Source: Ancylobacter sp. SL191 (GTDB lineage: Bacteria > Pseudomonadota > Alphaproteobacteria > Rhizobiales > Xanthobacteraceae). From it: a stretch of DNA of 64,000 nucleotides. Below are positions 43,853-52,497 of the stretch, piece by piece. The position numbers and the translations under genes were made by a program. Each line of letters opens with the position of its first letter. The first letter of the stretch is position 1. Location: NCBI RefSeq assembly GCF_026625645.1, contig NZ_CP113056.1, positions 4,377,001-4,441,000 on the forward strand, in the 5' to 3' direction. A model generated the notes under the pieces. That model did no database searches. It had not been told where the DNA came from and saw only the letters and a list, made by a program, of their open reading frames with translations.

Positions 43853-44023
43853 CGTCTCGCGTGGGGTGGCCGACGCGACAAGAGGTGCGGTCAGCGCGGG
43901 GGATGTCCGCACCATCTGCACCACCGGCAGAATAATGACCTCCGCCGCATCACCGAGGATCACCCGGCGCGGACGGCCGTCCGCCGGGTTGCGACGTGTG
44001 GGGAACGGCACGATCGAGCCCAT
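43847..44023 (-). CDS. 58-residue hypothetical protein
   Basis: A small ORF on the minus strand starting MGSIVPFPTRRNPADGRPRRVILGDAAEVIILPVVQ. It has GGAGGG before the ATG and balanced composition, which suggests a genuine gene. Its stop overlaps the DUF1254 stop convergently by a few bases. No family recognised. Confidence 0.6.
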   Translation of the reverse strand: MGSIVPFPTRRNPADGRPRRVILGDAAEVIILPVVQMVRTSPALTAPLVASATPRETL

Positions 44024-44202
44024 CTCGCCCTCCGTAGCTGTCGCCCCGTGACCGGTCTGTCCCGGCCGGGACGCTGCGTTACGTCAACCGCACGCCACCA
44101 TAACAAAGTGTCATGGTTAACGGCTTGCTAACGATCCAGCCCTAGCTTGGTTTCGCGAGGCTGTTGTGGCCCGCCGCACCCGATTCTCCAGCCAGCCTGC
44201 CC

Positions 44203-44895
44203 ATGCCCTCCACACCCGGCTCCGGCCTCAAAGACCTGATCGACGATGCGCGTCGCCGGCACGAGGACACGCGGCCGGAGATGCTGCGCGCGCTGGTGAA
44301 ACTCTACATCCAGGCGCCCGATCACGGCCCGGCCGAGCAGGCGCGCTTTGCCACGCTGGCGCGGCGGCTGTTCGATTCCGTCGACATCCCGGTCGCGGCC
44401 AAGCATGTGCGCGAGATCGCCGCGCGCACCGATCTGCCCCGCCAGCTCATGCTGCATCTGGCGCGTGGACCGCTGGCGGTGGCCGGGCCGGTGCTGCGCC
44501 TCTCCCCGGTGCTGACGGATGACGATCTGGTCGAGCTCGCCCGCACCGCCGCACCGGATCACCGCGCCGCTATCGGTGCCCGGCGGGATGTCTCGCCGGA
44601 CCTCGCCAAGCGGCTCGCCGCGCTGCTTGATGAGCCACAGGCCGCTGCCGGGCCCGTGCCGAGTGACACCGTCTCGGGCGAGACCGGCGCCGTTGAAGAC
44701 CGGCCCACCGAACCCGCTCCGGCCGACACATGGCTGGCGGTGCCCGCTGACACGGCACCGGAGGCAGGCTCCGCGCCCGTACCCACCACGGCTGATCCGG
44801 CAGCAAGCCCGGCCGAGGTCGACACGGTCGAGGTGACGGCTGCCGCCGCACCGAATTCCCCCGCGGTCCCGCCCCCCCGACCCCGGAGGAGGTGA
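44203..44895 (+). CDS. DUF2336 protein, N-terminal part (probably frameshifted gene)
   Basis: Reads as 230 residues: DUF2336 helical repeats (SGLKDLIDDARRR..., about 6-145), then an acidic Pro/Ala linker. The frame ends just after a run of seven C (44872-44878). One extra C would join it in frame to the next ORF through PPTPEEVMSARAELP, restoring a typical DUF2336 protein of about 420 residues. Either a real split, a mutation or an error in a homopolymer. Start uncertain: a TTG lies 13 codons upstream. Confidence 0.8.
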   Translation: MPSTPGSGLKDLIDDARRRHEDTRPEMLRALVKLYIQAPDHGPAEQARFATLARRLFDSVDIPVAAKHVREIAARTDLPRQLMLHLARGPLAVAGPVLRLSPVLTDDDLVELARTAAPDHRAAIGARRDVSPDLAKRLAALLDEPQAAAGPVPSDTVSGETGAVEDRPTEPAPADTWLAVPADTAPEAGSAPVPTTADPAASPAEVDTVEVTAAAAPNSPAVPPPRPRRR

Positions 44896-45473
44896 TGTCG
44901 GCGCGCGCGGAGCTTCCCGCACCACGCACGCCGGCAGCCTCGCCCGACCTCACCTTCTTCAACGCCAGCCCGGAAGAACGCACGGCGCTGCTCGCACGGC
45001 TGGTGACCCTCCCCCCGCTGCCGCTGGCCGAGCGCATAGGCGGGGGCGGCGATGCGCTGACCGAGGCGTTGCTGGACGCCGCCAAGGCGGACGACAAGGC
45101 GCGGCTCGCCGGCTTGCTGGCCGAGGCGCTCGATCTCGCGCCGGCGACCGGCCGGCGCATCGTCGCGGATGAGAGCGGGCAGGCGCTGGCCGTCGCCGCC
45201 CGCGTGCTCGGCCTGTCACTCGCCATCCTCTCGCGCATGCTGTTCCGTCTGCACCCGGCGACCGGGCGCTCGGCCGGCGAGATGACCCGGCTGGCGGAAA
45301 TGTTCGATTCCCTGCCGGTTGGCAGCGCCCAGAACCTCGTCGCGCAGTGGCGCGGCGCACGCCGGGCGAGAAACGAGCGCGTGGAGGATGCTCCGCCGAT
45401 CCGCAGCTATGCGGTGGCGCGCCCCGCGCCCCTCGCCACAGGCGAGACCGAGGGCCAGCGCGAGCGCGGCTGA
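44895..45473 (+). CDS. DUF2336 protein, C-terminal part
   Basis: A 192-residue ORF with the C-terminal DUF2336 pattern: FFNASPEERTALLARL (about 20-35), GRRIVADESGQALAVAARVLGL and MTRLAEMFDSLP...NLVAQWRGAR. Its ATG overlaps the upstream TGA and has GGAGGAGG before it, so reinitiation could give a separate protein. In related bacteria I expect one polypeptide. Confidence 0.8.
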   Translation: MSARAELPAPRTPAASPDLTFFNASPEERTALLARLVTLPPLPLAERIGGGGDALTEALLDAAKADDKARLAGLLAEALDLAPATGRRIVADESGQALAVAARVLGLSLAILSRMLFRLHPATGRSAGEMTRLAEMFDSLPVGSAQNLVAQWRGARRARNERVEDAPPIRSYAVARPAPLATGETEGQRERG

Positions 45474-45476
45474 GGT

Positions 45477-45821
45477 TTACTGGCTGACGGTGTCGAGGAA
45501 ATGCCGGCCCTCGCGGTCCTCGATCTCGACGAACCACAAATCGGGGTCGAAGCGGATCTCCCGGCGCATCCGCTCCTCGCAATCGAGTTCGGTCGAGCCT
45601 TCGGGAACGATGGCGGCGAAGAGCCGCTCGCCGGGCTCATAGTCTCCCTCGAGCGAGGGCATGGCCGGCCCGTACAGCGTCGCCGTGCCGTCGAGCCGCG
45701 TCGCCTTGACGAAGACGGCGCCCGCCTCCTCCGCCCCGCGTCGGCGCACAGCGGCGAAGGCCCCCGCGCCATTGGCCCGGCGGATCAGCGCCGAGACCCA
45801 GATGGCACTTTTGAGCCGCAT
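45477..45821 (-). CDS. DUF1491 family protein
   Basis: A 114-residue protein: MRLKSAIWVSALIRRANGAGAFAAVRRRGAEEAGAVFV at the N-terminus, then CEERMRREIRFDPDLWFVEIEDREGRHFL at the C-terminus, typical for DUF1491. It starts 16 bases after the peptidoglycan-binding gene and converges with the DUF2336 ORF. Function unknown. Confidence 0.9.
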   Translation of the reverse strand: MRLKSAIWVSALIRRANGAGAFAAVRRRGAEEAGAVFVKATRLDGTATLYGPAMPSLEGDYEPGERLFAAIVPEGSTELDCEERMRREIRFDPDLWFVEIEDREGRHFLDTVSQ

Positions 45822-45837
45822 CGATCTGCTCGTTTTC

Positions 45838-46497
45838 CTACTGGATGGTGAAGCCGGCGACGGCGTTCAATTCGCGCACCAGCCGGTCGGAAATATCGCC
45901 GGTGACGGGCAGGCGCCGGTCACGCTCGAAGCGCTGAATGGCGTCGCGGGTCGCGTCACCGGTGCGCCCGTCGATGCGGATCGGGCCATAGCCGAGCCGC
46001 GCCAGCGCCTTCTGCACCTCCATCACCCGAGCAGACACCGCTACATCGGCCGGCGGCACGATGCCGGTGGCGGGCGCGGGAGCGATGGCGGCGGCAGGGG
46101 CAGCCGAAGCCGCGGGAGCCGCCGGGCGGGGCGGGGCCGCGGGCTTTACCGGCGGCAGCGGGGTCGCAGGAGCGGCAATGGGAGCGGCGGCCGGCGGCGC
46201 GGCAGGCTCCGCATTCATCGGCACCGGCGCGGCCTCGGGCGCCGTCGCCGGCTGGGCCGCCGGTGGGATCGGCACATGGCGCAGCTCATTGGGGGCGCTG
46301 ACGGGTTTGGGCACATCCCGGCGCGCGCCCTGCAGCCACAGCGCGTTGAACAGGAAGCCGGCGCTGGCCACCGCCCCGAGGAACAGCATGAAAAGATCGG
46401 ACCGGCGACGGCCCGAGCGATAGGGCTGCCCGGCGAAGCGCTCTCCGGGCAGGTCAATGTCGTCGACGAGCAGGTCGCTGGCGTAGGAACGCGGCAT
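45838..46497 (-). CDS. Membrane-anchored peptidoglycan-binding domain protein
   Basis: A 219-residue protein: cytoplasmic N-terminus, one transmembrane helix (about 34-52), a long Pro/Ala linker (about 65-150) and a PG_binding_1 domain at the C-terminus (VQKALARLGYGPIRIDGRTGDATRDAIQRFER). Likely spans from inner membrane to cell wall. The ATG at 46497 is chosen; an in-frame start 17 codons upstream is also open. Confidence 0.87.
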   Translation of the reverse strand: MPRSYASDLLVDDIDLPGERFAGQPYRSGRRRSDLFMLFLGAVASAGFLFNALWLQGARRDVPKPVSAPNELRHVPIPPAAQPATAPEAAPVPMNAEPAAPPAAAPIAAPATPLPPVKPAAPPRPAAPAASAAPAAAIAPAPATGIVPPADVAVSARVMEVQKALARLGYGPIRIDGRTGDATRDAIQRFERDRRLPVTGDISDRLVRELNAVAGFTIQ

Positions 46498-46698
46498 GTC
46501 CACCCAACCGGCGCGCCCCCCTGGCGCGTTGATCCCGCACTGTGTCATGCGGGGCTTAAGCGAACCCTAAAACATCCGCCGTGCTTAACAAGCCCTTGCG
46601 AAAATCCAGCGATTTCGCGCCTTTGCAACATCGGTTGGGCAAGGTCTTGCCGCTAGGATACGCCACTGAGGTAGTGGGTGACGGCCGCAGGATGCGTC

Positions 46699-47187
46699 AT
46701 GTTCTTTCTGTTGCGCATGTGTTTCTGGTTGGGGCTCGTGCTCCTGCTGCTGCCGGGCATTACCGGCGGCTCCTCCAGCCATACGCCGACCGGCGAACCG
46801 AAGGTCAGCCCGATGGAGGCACTCTCCGCCGCTTCCTCCGCCGTGGCGGATGCCGGCGGCTTCTGCTCCCGCCAGCCGCAGGCCTGCGCCATCGGCGCCG
46901 GTCTGATCGAGATGATCGGAGAGCGGGCACAGGCGGGCGCGCAGTTCGCCCTGGCCTATATCAGCGAGCAGCTCATCGAGGAAAAACGCAAGGCCGCCTC
47001 CCGCGCGGCTGGTGCCCCGGCGGGCGACACGCTGACCACTCATGATCTCAGCCCGGCCTGGCAGGGCCCGAGACTGCCCGCCTCCCCCAGCGCCACGGGC
47101 GCGAACACACCGCCCCCGTCTCCGGTCGAGGCGACGCCCGGCGCCCCCGGCTCATCCGTGCCGCTGCCGCCGAAAAGGCCCGCCTGA
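46699..47187 (+). CDS. DUF5330 exported protein
   Basis: A 162-residue protein starting MFFLLRMCFWLGLVLLLLPG, a signal or anchor, then the DUF5330 core (SAASSAVADAGGFCSRQPQACAIG, about 44-67) and a Pro-rich tail. Typical of Hyphomicrobiales; function unknown. Divergent from the peptidoglycan-binding gene. Confidence 0.87.
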   Translation: MFFLLRMCFWLGLVLLLLPGITGGSSSHTPTGEPKVSPMEALSAASSAVADAGGFCSRQPQACAIGAGLIEMIGERAQAGAQFALAYISEQLIEEKRKAASRAAGAPAGDTLTTHDLSPAWQGPRLPASPSATGANTPPPSPVEATPGAPGSSVPLPPKRPA

Positions 47188-47250
47188 GACGCCGACGGCC
47201 ATTGCGCCGGGCCATGCCGCGCCCCTATATGCGCCCCTTGAGAGGCGCTG

Positions 47251-47688
47251 ATGAGCACACGCACGATCGACAGCATCATCGAGGATTTTGAACTCCTCGA
47301 TAATTGGGACGACCGCTACCGCTACCTGATCGAGCTCGGGCGCGCGCTGCCGCCCTTCCCGGAGGAAGCGCGCAGCGAGGCCACCAAGGTGCAGGGCTGC
47401 GCCAGCCAGGTATGGCTGGTCAGCGAGACGGCCACCGCTCCCGAAGGACCGGCGCTCGCCTTCCTCGGCGATTCCGACGCGCATATCGTGCGCGGGCTGA
47501 TCGCCATCCTGCTGGCGCTCTATTCCGGCCGACCGGCGCCGGACATCCTCGCCGCCGACCCGGCCGCCGTGTTCCAGCGGATCGGCCTCAAGGATCATCT
47601 CACCCCGCAGCGCTCGAACGGGCTGCGCTCCATGGTCGAGCGCATCCGCGCCGATGCCCGGCAGGCGGTGGCGACCTCCGCCGCCTGA
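47251..47688 (+). CDS. sufE: SufE family cysteine desulfuration protein
   Basis: Sulphur acceptor that stimulates cysteine desulfurase in Fe-S assembly. 145 residues, with the persulphide-carrying Cys50 in VQGCASQVW and the usual DFELLDNWDDRYRYLIELGRALPPFP N-terminus. The suf operon is not in this window. Confidence 0.95.
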   Translation: MSTRTIDSIIEDFELLDNWDDRYRYLIELGRALPPFPEEARSEATKVQGCASQVWLVSETATAPEGPALAFLGDSDAHIVRGLIAILLALYSGRPAPDILAADPAAVFQRIGLKDHLTPQRSNGLRSMVERIRADARQAVATSAA

Positions 47689-47700
47689 AACTTCTCGCTA

Positions 47701-48243
47701 TCAAGCCGGCCCGGTCTCCTCCGGGGCGGTCCAACCGCGCACGAGGGTGCGGGATGGCCCCTGCGCCGCGTCGCTGAGACCGTAATGGCGGGCGAGACGG
47801 TCGAGCCCGAGCGCCAGCACGACCTTGGCCGTGCGCGCAGGCCAGGCGCGCTCACGCTCGACCTCTTCGAGACCTTTGAGGAAGCAGCACACATCAAGCA
47901 GCAGGCCGGAAAACTCCGGCCCGACCGCCTCAACGGCGCGGCCGAGCCGCTCGCGCGCCGCGAGCGCCGCCTCGGAGAAGGTGAGCCCCGGCGAACTGCC
48001 GCGCCCGCGCCGGGCGGGGGCGTTCCAGTCGGCGGTGAGGCGTGGCGTCATCTGCGCGCGCGTGAAATCGACCCGCAGCCGCTCGCCCGCGAGAAGCTGG
48101 GCGGGCGCGATGAAAGCCTTGCCGTCGCGCCCCCGACGACGAGCGAGCCAGCCGAGCGGCGACTCGTCGAGATCGATCTCGACCCGCGCGCACACCCCAT
48201 CCACGACGACCTCGATCGTCTCCAGCGCCCGCTCACGCCCCAT
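47701..48243 (-). CDS. DUF6456 domain protein
   Basis: A 180-residue protein; the C-terminal domain (about 85-165) has FSEAALAARERLGRAVEAVGPEFSGLLLDVCCFLKGLEEVERER and WPARTAKVVLALGLDRLARHYGL, the DUF6456 pattern. It overlaps the DnaA-HTH gene upstream by 11 bases. In other species such a domain may be fused to an HTH, so the two products may act together in DNA binding. Confidence 0.85.
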   Translation of the reverse strand: MGRERALETIEVVVDGVCARVEIDLDESPLGWLARRRGRDGKAFIAPAQLLAGERLRVDFTRAQMTPRLTADWNAPARRGRGSSPGLTFSEAALAARERLGRAVEAVGPEFSGLLLDVCCFLKGLEEVERERAWPARTAKVVLALGLDRLARHYGLSDAAQGPSRTLVRGWTAPEETGPA

Positions 48244-48610
48244 GGCCGCCCTCCCCCGTCAAACGGGCACGCACCTCATCCTCCAGCCGGCTGACCCAGC
48301 AATCCCAGCCGGCAACCTCGCGCCGCTCCTCAATCTGCCCGCACGCATGGTCGACGCTGGTGCGGTGGCGCCCGAAGGCGGCGGCGACCTCGGCCTGCGG
48401 AATGCCGAGCCCGACATGGGCGAGATAGAGCGCCAGCGCCCGTGCGCTGGACACACGACGCGGCCCGCGCCCGGCCGCCAGCAGCTCATCGAGCGCAACG
48501 CCGCTAGCACGGGCGGCAGCCTCGGCACAGATGGTGAGCGGCATGGGAAGGGCGAAGACGGGGGGCGGAAGCTCGGAGGAACGGCCGGGCCCCTGTGACG
48601 TGTGATACAT
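48233..48610 (-). CDS. DnaA domain IV-like helix-turn-helix protein
   Basis: A 125-residue protein whose middle part (about 50-100) resembles the DnaA C-terminal DNA-binding domain: RALALYLAHVGLGIPQAEVAAAFGRHRTSVDHACGQIEERR. The AAA+ part of DnaA is absent. The ATG at 48610 has GGAGG upstream. It is probably a transcription factor derived from the DnaA box-binding fold. Coupled to the DUF6456 gene. Confidence 0.85.
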   Translation of the reverse strand: MYHTSQGPGRSSELPPPVFALPMPLTICAEAAARASGVALDELLAAGRGPRRVSSARALALYLAHVGLGIPQAEVAAAFGRHRTSVDHACGQIEERREVAGWDCWVSRLEDEVRARLTGEGGHGA

Positions 48611-48626
48611 GACAGCCTCCACAATC

Positions 48627-48642
48627 TAGGAATTTAAGCCTA
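48627..48642. promoter_or_regulatory. Inverted repeat TAGG-N8-CCTA
   Basis: Located 17 bases upstream of the DnaA-HTH start codon. A related site, AGGAT-N4-ATCCT, lies at 48743-48756 ahead of the 88-residue gene on the other strand, and TAGGATT recurs (minus strand) at about 49645-49652 upstream of mucR. Possible shared operator; weak evidence. Confidence 0.4.
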
Positions 48643-48810
48643 CTTCAGTGGAGAAGGCGAGACAAGAACAAATCACGAACATACAGGAGTGTGTCCAGCC
48701 TATTCAATGGACGATGCCGCATCGAAGACGCCTCATAAATCTAGGATTTTTATCCTCATCGCCATCGCACGCCGTATCCTCGGGCCTTCACGAGCAAGGA
48801 AGGGCGACGC

Positions 48811-49077
48811 ATGGGAAACAGGTCACGGCTCATCCGGGCCATGCGTGTGGAGGAGCCGGCGGCGCAGATCGCTGCGCGGGCGGCGGCGCTGCGCCCGTTC
48901 ATCGGGCGTACGGAAGTGGAGAAGGTCGCCGTCCTGTCGCGGCTGCTGCGCCAGGAGCGCCGGGCGGCCGCGCAAGGCGCCGGCTACGATGCCTGCCGCC
49001 ACGCGGCACTGGGCCGCCTGCTGGCCGAGTGCCGGGCGAGGAGCCCCGCGCCACACGAAAACAGCCGCCGCGGATGA
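48811..49077 (+). CDS. 88-residue hypothetical protein
   Basis: A basic, helical small protein (MGNRSRLIRAMRVEEPAAQIAARAAALRPF..., EVEKVAVLSRLLRQERRAAA) with AAGGAAGGG 6 bases or more before the ATG. Divergent from the DnaA-HTH gene and convergent with mucR. No family recognised. Confidence 0.6.
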   Translation: MGNRSRLIRAMRVEEPAAQIAARAAALRPFIGRTEVEKVAVLSRLLRQERRAAAQGAGYDACRHAALGRLLAECRARSPAPHENSRRG

Positions 49078-49132
49078 GCGCGACGGCCGTTTGTTCAGGC
49101 GACAGATGCGGCGGGGCTGGCCGCGGATAGGG

Positions 49133-49552
49133 TCAGCGCGCGGTGCGCCGGCGCTGCTGGCCGAGGCCCATTTCCTTCGCCAGCGCGGAACGGGCGGCGG
49201 CGTAGTTGGGGGCGACCATGGGATAGTCGGCCGGCAGGCCCCACTTCTCGCGGTACTGCTCGGGCGTAAGATTGTACTGCGTGCGCAGGTGACGCTTCAG
49301 CGACTTGAACTTCTTGCCGTCCTCAAGGCACACCAGATATTCCGGCGCGATGGACTTCTTGATCGGCACGGCCGGGCGCAGCGGCTCCGCCGGCGGCTCG
49401 GCGTCGACCTTGGTCACACGCTGCAGCGCGCTGTGCACCTCGCTCAGCAGATTGGCCAGATCATTCGCCGGAACGGGATTTTTGCTCACGTAAGCGGAGA
49501 CGATATCGGCGGCTAGCTCTATATAATTGGCAACGTCCGGAGTGTCGCTCAT
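49133..49552 (-). CDS. mucR: MucR/Ros-family transcriptional regulator, zinc site incomplete
   Basis: A 139-residue MucR protein with DNA-binding region EYLVCLEDGKKFKSLKRHLRTQYNLTPEQYREKWGLP and the conserved ending DYPMVAPNYAAARSALAKEMGLG. Of the Ros-type zinc ligands, Cys75, Asp78 and His88 are present, but the last position (usually His) is Gln92. Some Mesorhizobium MucR homologues fold without zinc, so function may be kept. MucR proteins are H-NS-like global regulators binding AT-rich DNA; the AT-rich upstream region suggests autoregulation. Confidence 0.93.
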   Translation of the reverse strand: MSDTPDVANYIELAADIVSAYVSKNPVPANDLANLLSEVHSALQRVTKVDAEPPAEPLRPAVPIKKSIAPEYLVCLEDGKKFKSLKRHLRTQYNLTPEQYREKWGLPADYPMVAPNYAAARSALAKEMGLGQQRRRTAR

Positions 49553-49900
49553 GGCTCATTCTTTAGATGACATACGGAATTTGGTCCACCCGGCGCACAG
49601 CAGCTGCAGGCTCGCGCCGAGATCCGTAACAATACGTGACATTTAATCCTAAACCACTTGTTCAGGATACATGGATGGATAGATAAAATTCAAAAACACG
49701 CCACGCAAGATATTTCGACCTAAATTCGCATCTTTTCGTCGCGTGTTTTATGTCGCCCCATGCAAAGCTCGCCCGCCTACGACGAATTATCAAGGCCAGC
49801 GCGGCGTAGATCGGCCCCGGAGCGATGGCGCAATGGCGCACCCACTTGCGACACAGGGCCTGCCCAATTATCTCATGGAAGATCATCAGGAAGAAATCCC
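49553..49900. other. AT-rich intergenic region between mucR and msrB
   Basis: The 348 bases are clearly richer in A/T than neighbours, especially 49620-49760. I see no gene with a ribosome site. It must contain the mucR promoter, and AT-rich DNA with T-A steps is the preferred target of MucR. AGGAAGA precedes msrB. Confidence 0.5.
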
Positions 49901-50332
49901 ATGAACGAGGCTATTCGTCGACCCAAGGTGATAAAAAGCGATGCCGAGTGGCGCGCCCAGCTCACTTCGGAACAATATCGCGTGACCCGCGAGCACGGCA
50001 CGGAATGCGCCTTTGGCGGTCCGCATCTGAGCCAGAAGGAGCCGGGTCTCTATCGCTGCGTGTGCTGCGACGCGCCGCTCTTCCGCTCCGACGCCAAGTT
50101 CGAATCCGGCACCGGCTGGCCGAGCTTCATGCAGCCGGTCGACGGCCAGGCTGTTACGGAAAAGCACGATTTCTCCTACGGCATGCACCGGGTCGAGGTG
50201 CTCTGCGCCACCTGCGACGCTCATCTCGGCCATGTATTTCCGGACGGGCCGCGCCCCACGGGCCTGCGCTACTGCATGAACGGCGTGGCGATGACCTTCA
50301 CGCCCGACCGGGCCGGAGACGCCACGCCGTGA
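49901..50332 (+). CDS. msrB: Peptide-methionine (R)-S-oxide reductase MsrB
   Basis: Repairs oxidised methionine (R form) with thioredoxin. 143 residues; zinc is held by Cys53/Cys56 and Cys102/Cys105, the catalytic Cys125 is in GLRYCMNG, and GTGWPSF is the substrate loop. The stop overlaps the GTG start of the peptidase gene, so both are translated from one mRNA. Confidence 0.96.
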   Translation: MNEAIRRPKVIKSDAEWRAQLTSEQYRVTREHGTECAFGGPHLSQKEPGLYRCVCCDAPLFRSDAKFESGTGWPSFMQPVDGQAVTEKHDFSYGMHRVEVLCATCDAHLGHVFPDGPRPTGLRYCMNGVAMTFTPDRAGDATP

Positions 50333-52425
50333 GCGAGCCGACCCCTGCCCTCGCCCACCCCCCGCTGGTGCGCACCGTCCATGGCGTCACCCTGAGCGAT
50401 CCCCATGCCTGGCTGCGCGCCGAAAACTGGCGCGAGGTCATGCGCGATCCCTCGCTTCTGGCGCCAGACATCCGCCAGTGGCTGGAGGCGGAGAACGCGG
50501 CGACGGAGGCGTGGTTCGGCCCGCTCGCCGATCTGCGCCGCGACCTCGTGAAGGAAATGCGGGGGCGCATCAAGGAGGACGATTCCTCGGTGCCGGCCAC
50601 CGATGGGCCCTACGCCTATTTCACCCGCTTCCGCGAAGGCGGTCAGCATCCGCTGATCTGCCGCCGGCCGGCTGGCGCGGTTGCCGGTGAGACCATCCTG
50701 CTGGATGGCGACGCGCTCGCGGAGGGCAAGGCCTATTTCCAGTTCGGCGACGCCCACCAGTCACCCGACCATGCGCTCTATGCCTGGACGGCGGACGAGG
50801 CGGGCTCGGAGTACTACACGCTGCGGGTCCGCGACATCGCCAGCGGCGCCGACCTCCCGGACGTGATCGACGAGACCACCGGCGACGTGCTGTGGAGTGC
50901 CGACGGCGCGTATCTGTTCTATATCCGCCGCGATCCCGAACATCGCCCGAGCTTTGTCTACCGACACCTTCTGGGCAGCGACCCAGCCGATGACATGCTG
51001 ATCTATGAAGAGCCGGACAAGGGCTTCTTCGTCTCGCTCGGCCAGACCCAGTCCGGCCGCTTCGGCCTCATCTCCTGCGGCGACCATGACACCAGCGAGA
51101 CCTGGCTGATCGACCGACATGACCCGCTGGCGCCGCTGGCGCTGGTCGAGCCGCGCGCGCCGGGCCTGCGCTACGGTGTCGAGCACCATCCCGATCTCAA
51201 TGGCACGGAAAGCCTGATCATCGAGACCAATGCGGATGGCGCCGAAGACTTCAAGATCGTCGCCACCCCGCTCGCCACGCCCGGCCGGGGCAACTGGCGG
51301 GAGATCGTGCCGCATAAGCCGGGCCGGCTCATTCTCTCGGTTGCCGTGCTGCGCGGTCATCTGCTGCGGCTGGAGCGCGAGGACGGCCTGCCGCGCCTCG
51401 TCGTGCGCGCCCTCGCCGATGGCAGCGAACACGCGGTCGCCTTCGCCGAGGAAGCCTATTCGCTCGGCTTCGATGCCGGCTATGGCTTCGACAAGACCGA
51501 GATCCGCTTCACCTACGCCTCGATGACCACGCCGACCGAAGTGTGGGACTATGACGTGGCGAGCCTCGCCCGCGTGCTGCGCAAGCGCCAGGAGGTGCCC
51601 TCCGGTCACGATCCGGCGCGCTACGTCACCCGCCGCCTGCTGGCGCCGGCGGCCGATGGCGAGCTGGTGCCGGTATCGCTGCTCTATGCCAAGGACACGC
51701 CGCTCGACGGCACGGCGCCCTGCCTGCTCTATGGCTATGGCGCCTATGGCATCTCGATCCCCGCGAGCTTCTCGACCTCGCGCCTGTCGCTGGTCGATCG
51801 CGGCTTCGTCTATGCCATCGCCCATATTCGCGGCGGCACGGAGAAGGGCTGGCGCTGGTATCGCGAGGGCAAGCTGGCGGCGAAGACCAACACGTTCCAC
51901 GACTTCATCGCCGCCGGCGAGCATCTGATGCGGGAGAAGATCGTCGCGCCCGACCGCATCGTCGCCCATGGCGGCTCGGCGGGCGGCATGCTGATGGGGG
52001 CGGTGGCCAATCTGCGCCCCGACCTCTTCGCCGGCATCGTCGCGGAAGTGCCGTTTGTCGACGTGCTCAACACCATGCTCGACGACACGCTGCCACTGAC
52101 CCCGCCGGAATGGCCCGAATGGGGCAATCCGATCAGCGACGCGGAGGCCTTCGCGCATATCCGGTCCTATTCGCCCTATGACAATGTGAGCGCGCAGGAT
52201 TATCCGGCGATCTTCGCTCTGGCGGGGCTGACCGATCCGCGCGTGACCTATTGGGAGCCGGCAAAATGGGTGGCACGGCTGCGGGCGACGAAGACCGACA
52301 ACCGGCCGCTGCTCCTGCGCACCAATATGGAAGCCGGGCATGGCGGCGCCGCCGGGCGGTTCGACCGGCTGGAGGAGACCGCGCAGGTCTATGCCTTCGC
52401 CCTGACGATCGCCGGCGAGGCGTAG
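50329..52425 (+). CDS. ptrB: Prolyl oligopeptidase family serine peptidase (S9, oligopeptidase B-like)
   Basis: A 698-residue cytoplasmic peptidase: N-terminal linker helices, beta-propeller (about 75-400) and C-terminal alpha/beta-hydrolase with Ser550 (GGSAGG), Asp636 and His671. [10 protein letters not shown] and [13 protein letters not shown] are typical for oligopeptidase B. GTG start overlapping msrB. Followed by a strong terminator. Confidence 0.93.
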   Translation: MSEPTPALAHPPLVRTVHGVTLSDPHAWLRAENWREVMRDPSLLAPDIRQWLEAENAATEAWFGPLADLRRDLVKEMRGRIKEDDSSVPATDGPYAYFTRFREGGQHPLICRRPAGAVAGETILLDGDALAEGKAYFQFGDAHQSPDHALYAWTADEAGSEYYTLRVRDIASGADLPDVIDETTGDVLWSADGAYLFYIRRDPEHRPSFVYRHLLGSDPADDMLIYEEPDKGFFVSLGQTQSGRFGLISCGDHDTSETWLIDRHDPLAPLALVEPRAPGLRYGVEHHPDLNGTESLIIETNADGAEDFKIVATPLATPGRGNWREIVPHKPGRLILSVAVLRGHLLRLEREDGLPRLVVRALADGSEHAVAFAEEAYSLGFDAGYGFDKTEIRFTYASMTTPTEVWDYDVASLARVLRKRQEVPSGHDPARYVTRRLLAPAADGELVPVSLLYAKDTPLDGTAPCLLYGYGAYGISIPASFSTSRLSLVDRGFVYAIAHIRGGTEKGWRWYREGKLAAKTNTFHDFIAAGEHLMREKIVAPDRIVAHGGSAGGMLMGAVANLRPDLFAGIVAEVPFVDVLNTMLDDTLPLTPPEWPEWGNPISDAEAFAHIRSYSPYDNVSAQDYPAIFALAGLTDPRVTYWEPAKWVARLRATKTDNRPLLLRTNMEAGHGGAAGRFDRLEETAQVYAFALTIAGEA

Positions 52426-52451
52426 ACGCGCGGCAGCTTCTCAAAAGCAAA

Positions 52452-52476
52452 GGGGCGCCAAATGGCGCCCCTTTTT
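52452..52476 (+). terminator. Intrinsic terminator after the msrB-peptidase operon
   Basis: GGGGCGCCA-AA-TGGCGCCCC perfect stem followed by five T. The A-rich sequence on the other side may let it serve the convergent gene too. Confidence 0.9.
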
Positions 52477-52497
52477 CGTGGGTGATGACCGGCGGTC

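Noticed and set aside
49662..49886. 74-codon frame upstream of msrB
   Set aside because: Lies in AT-rich regulatory DNA antisense to the msrB leader and has no ribosome site.
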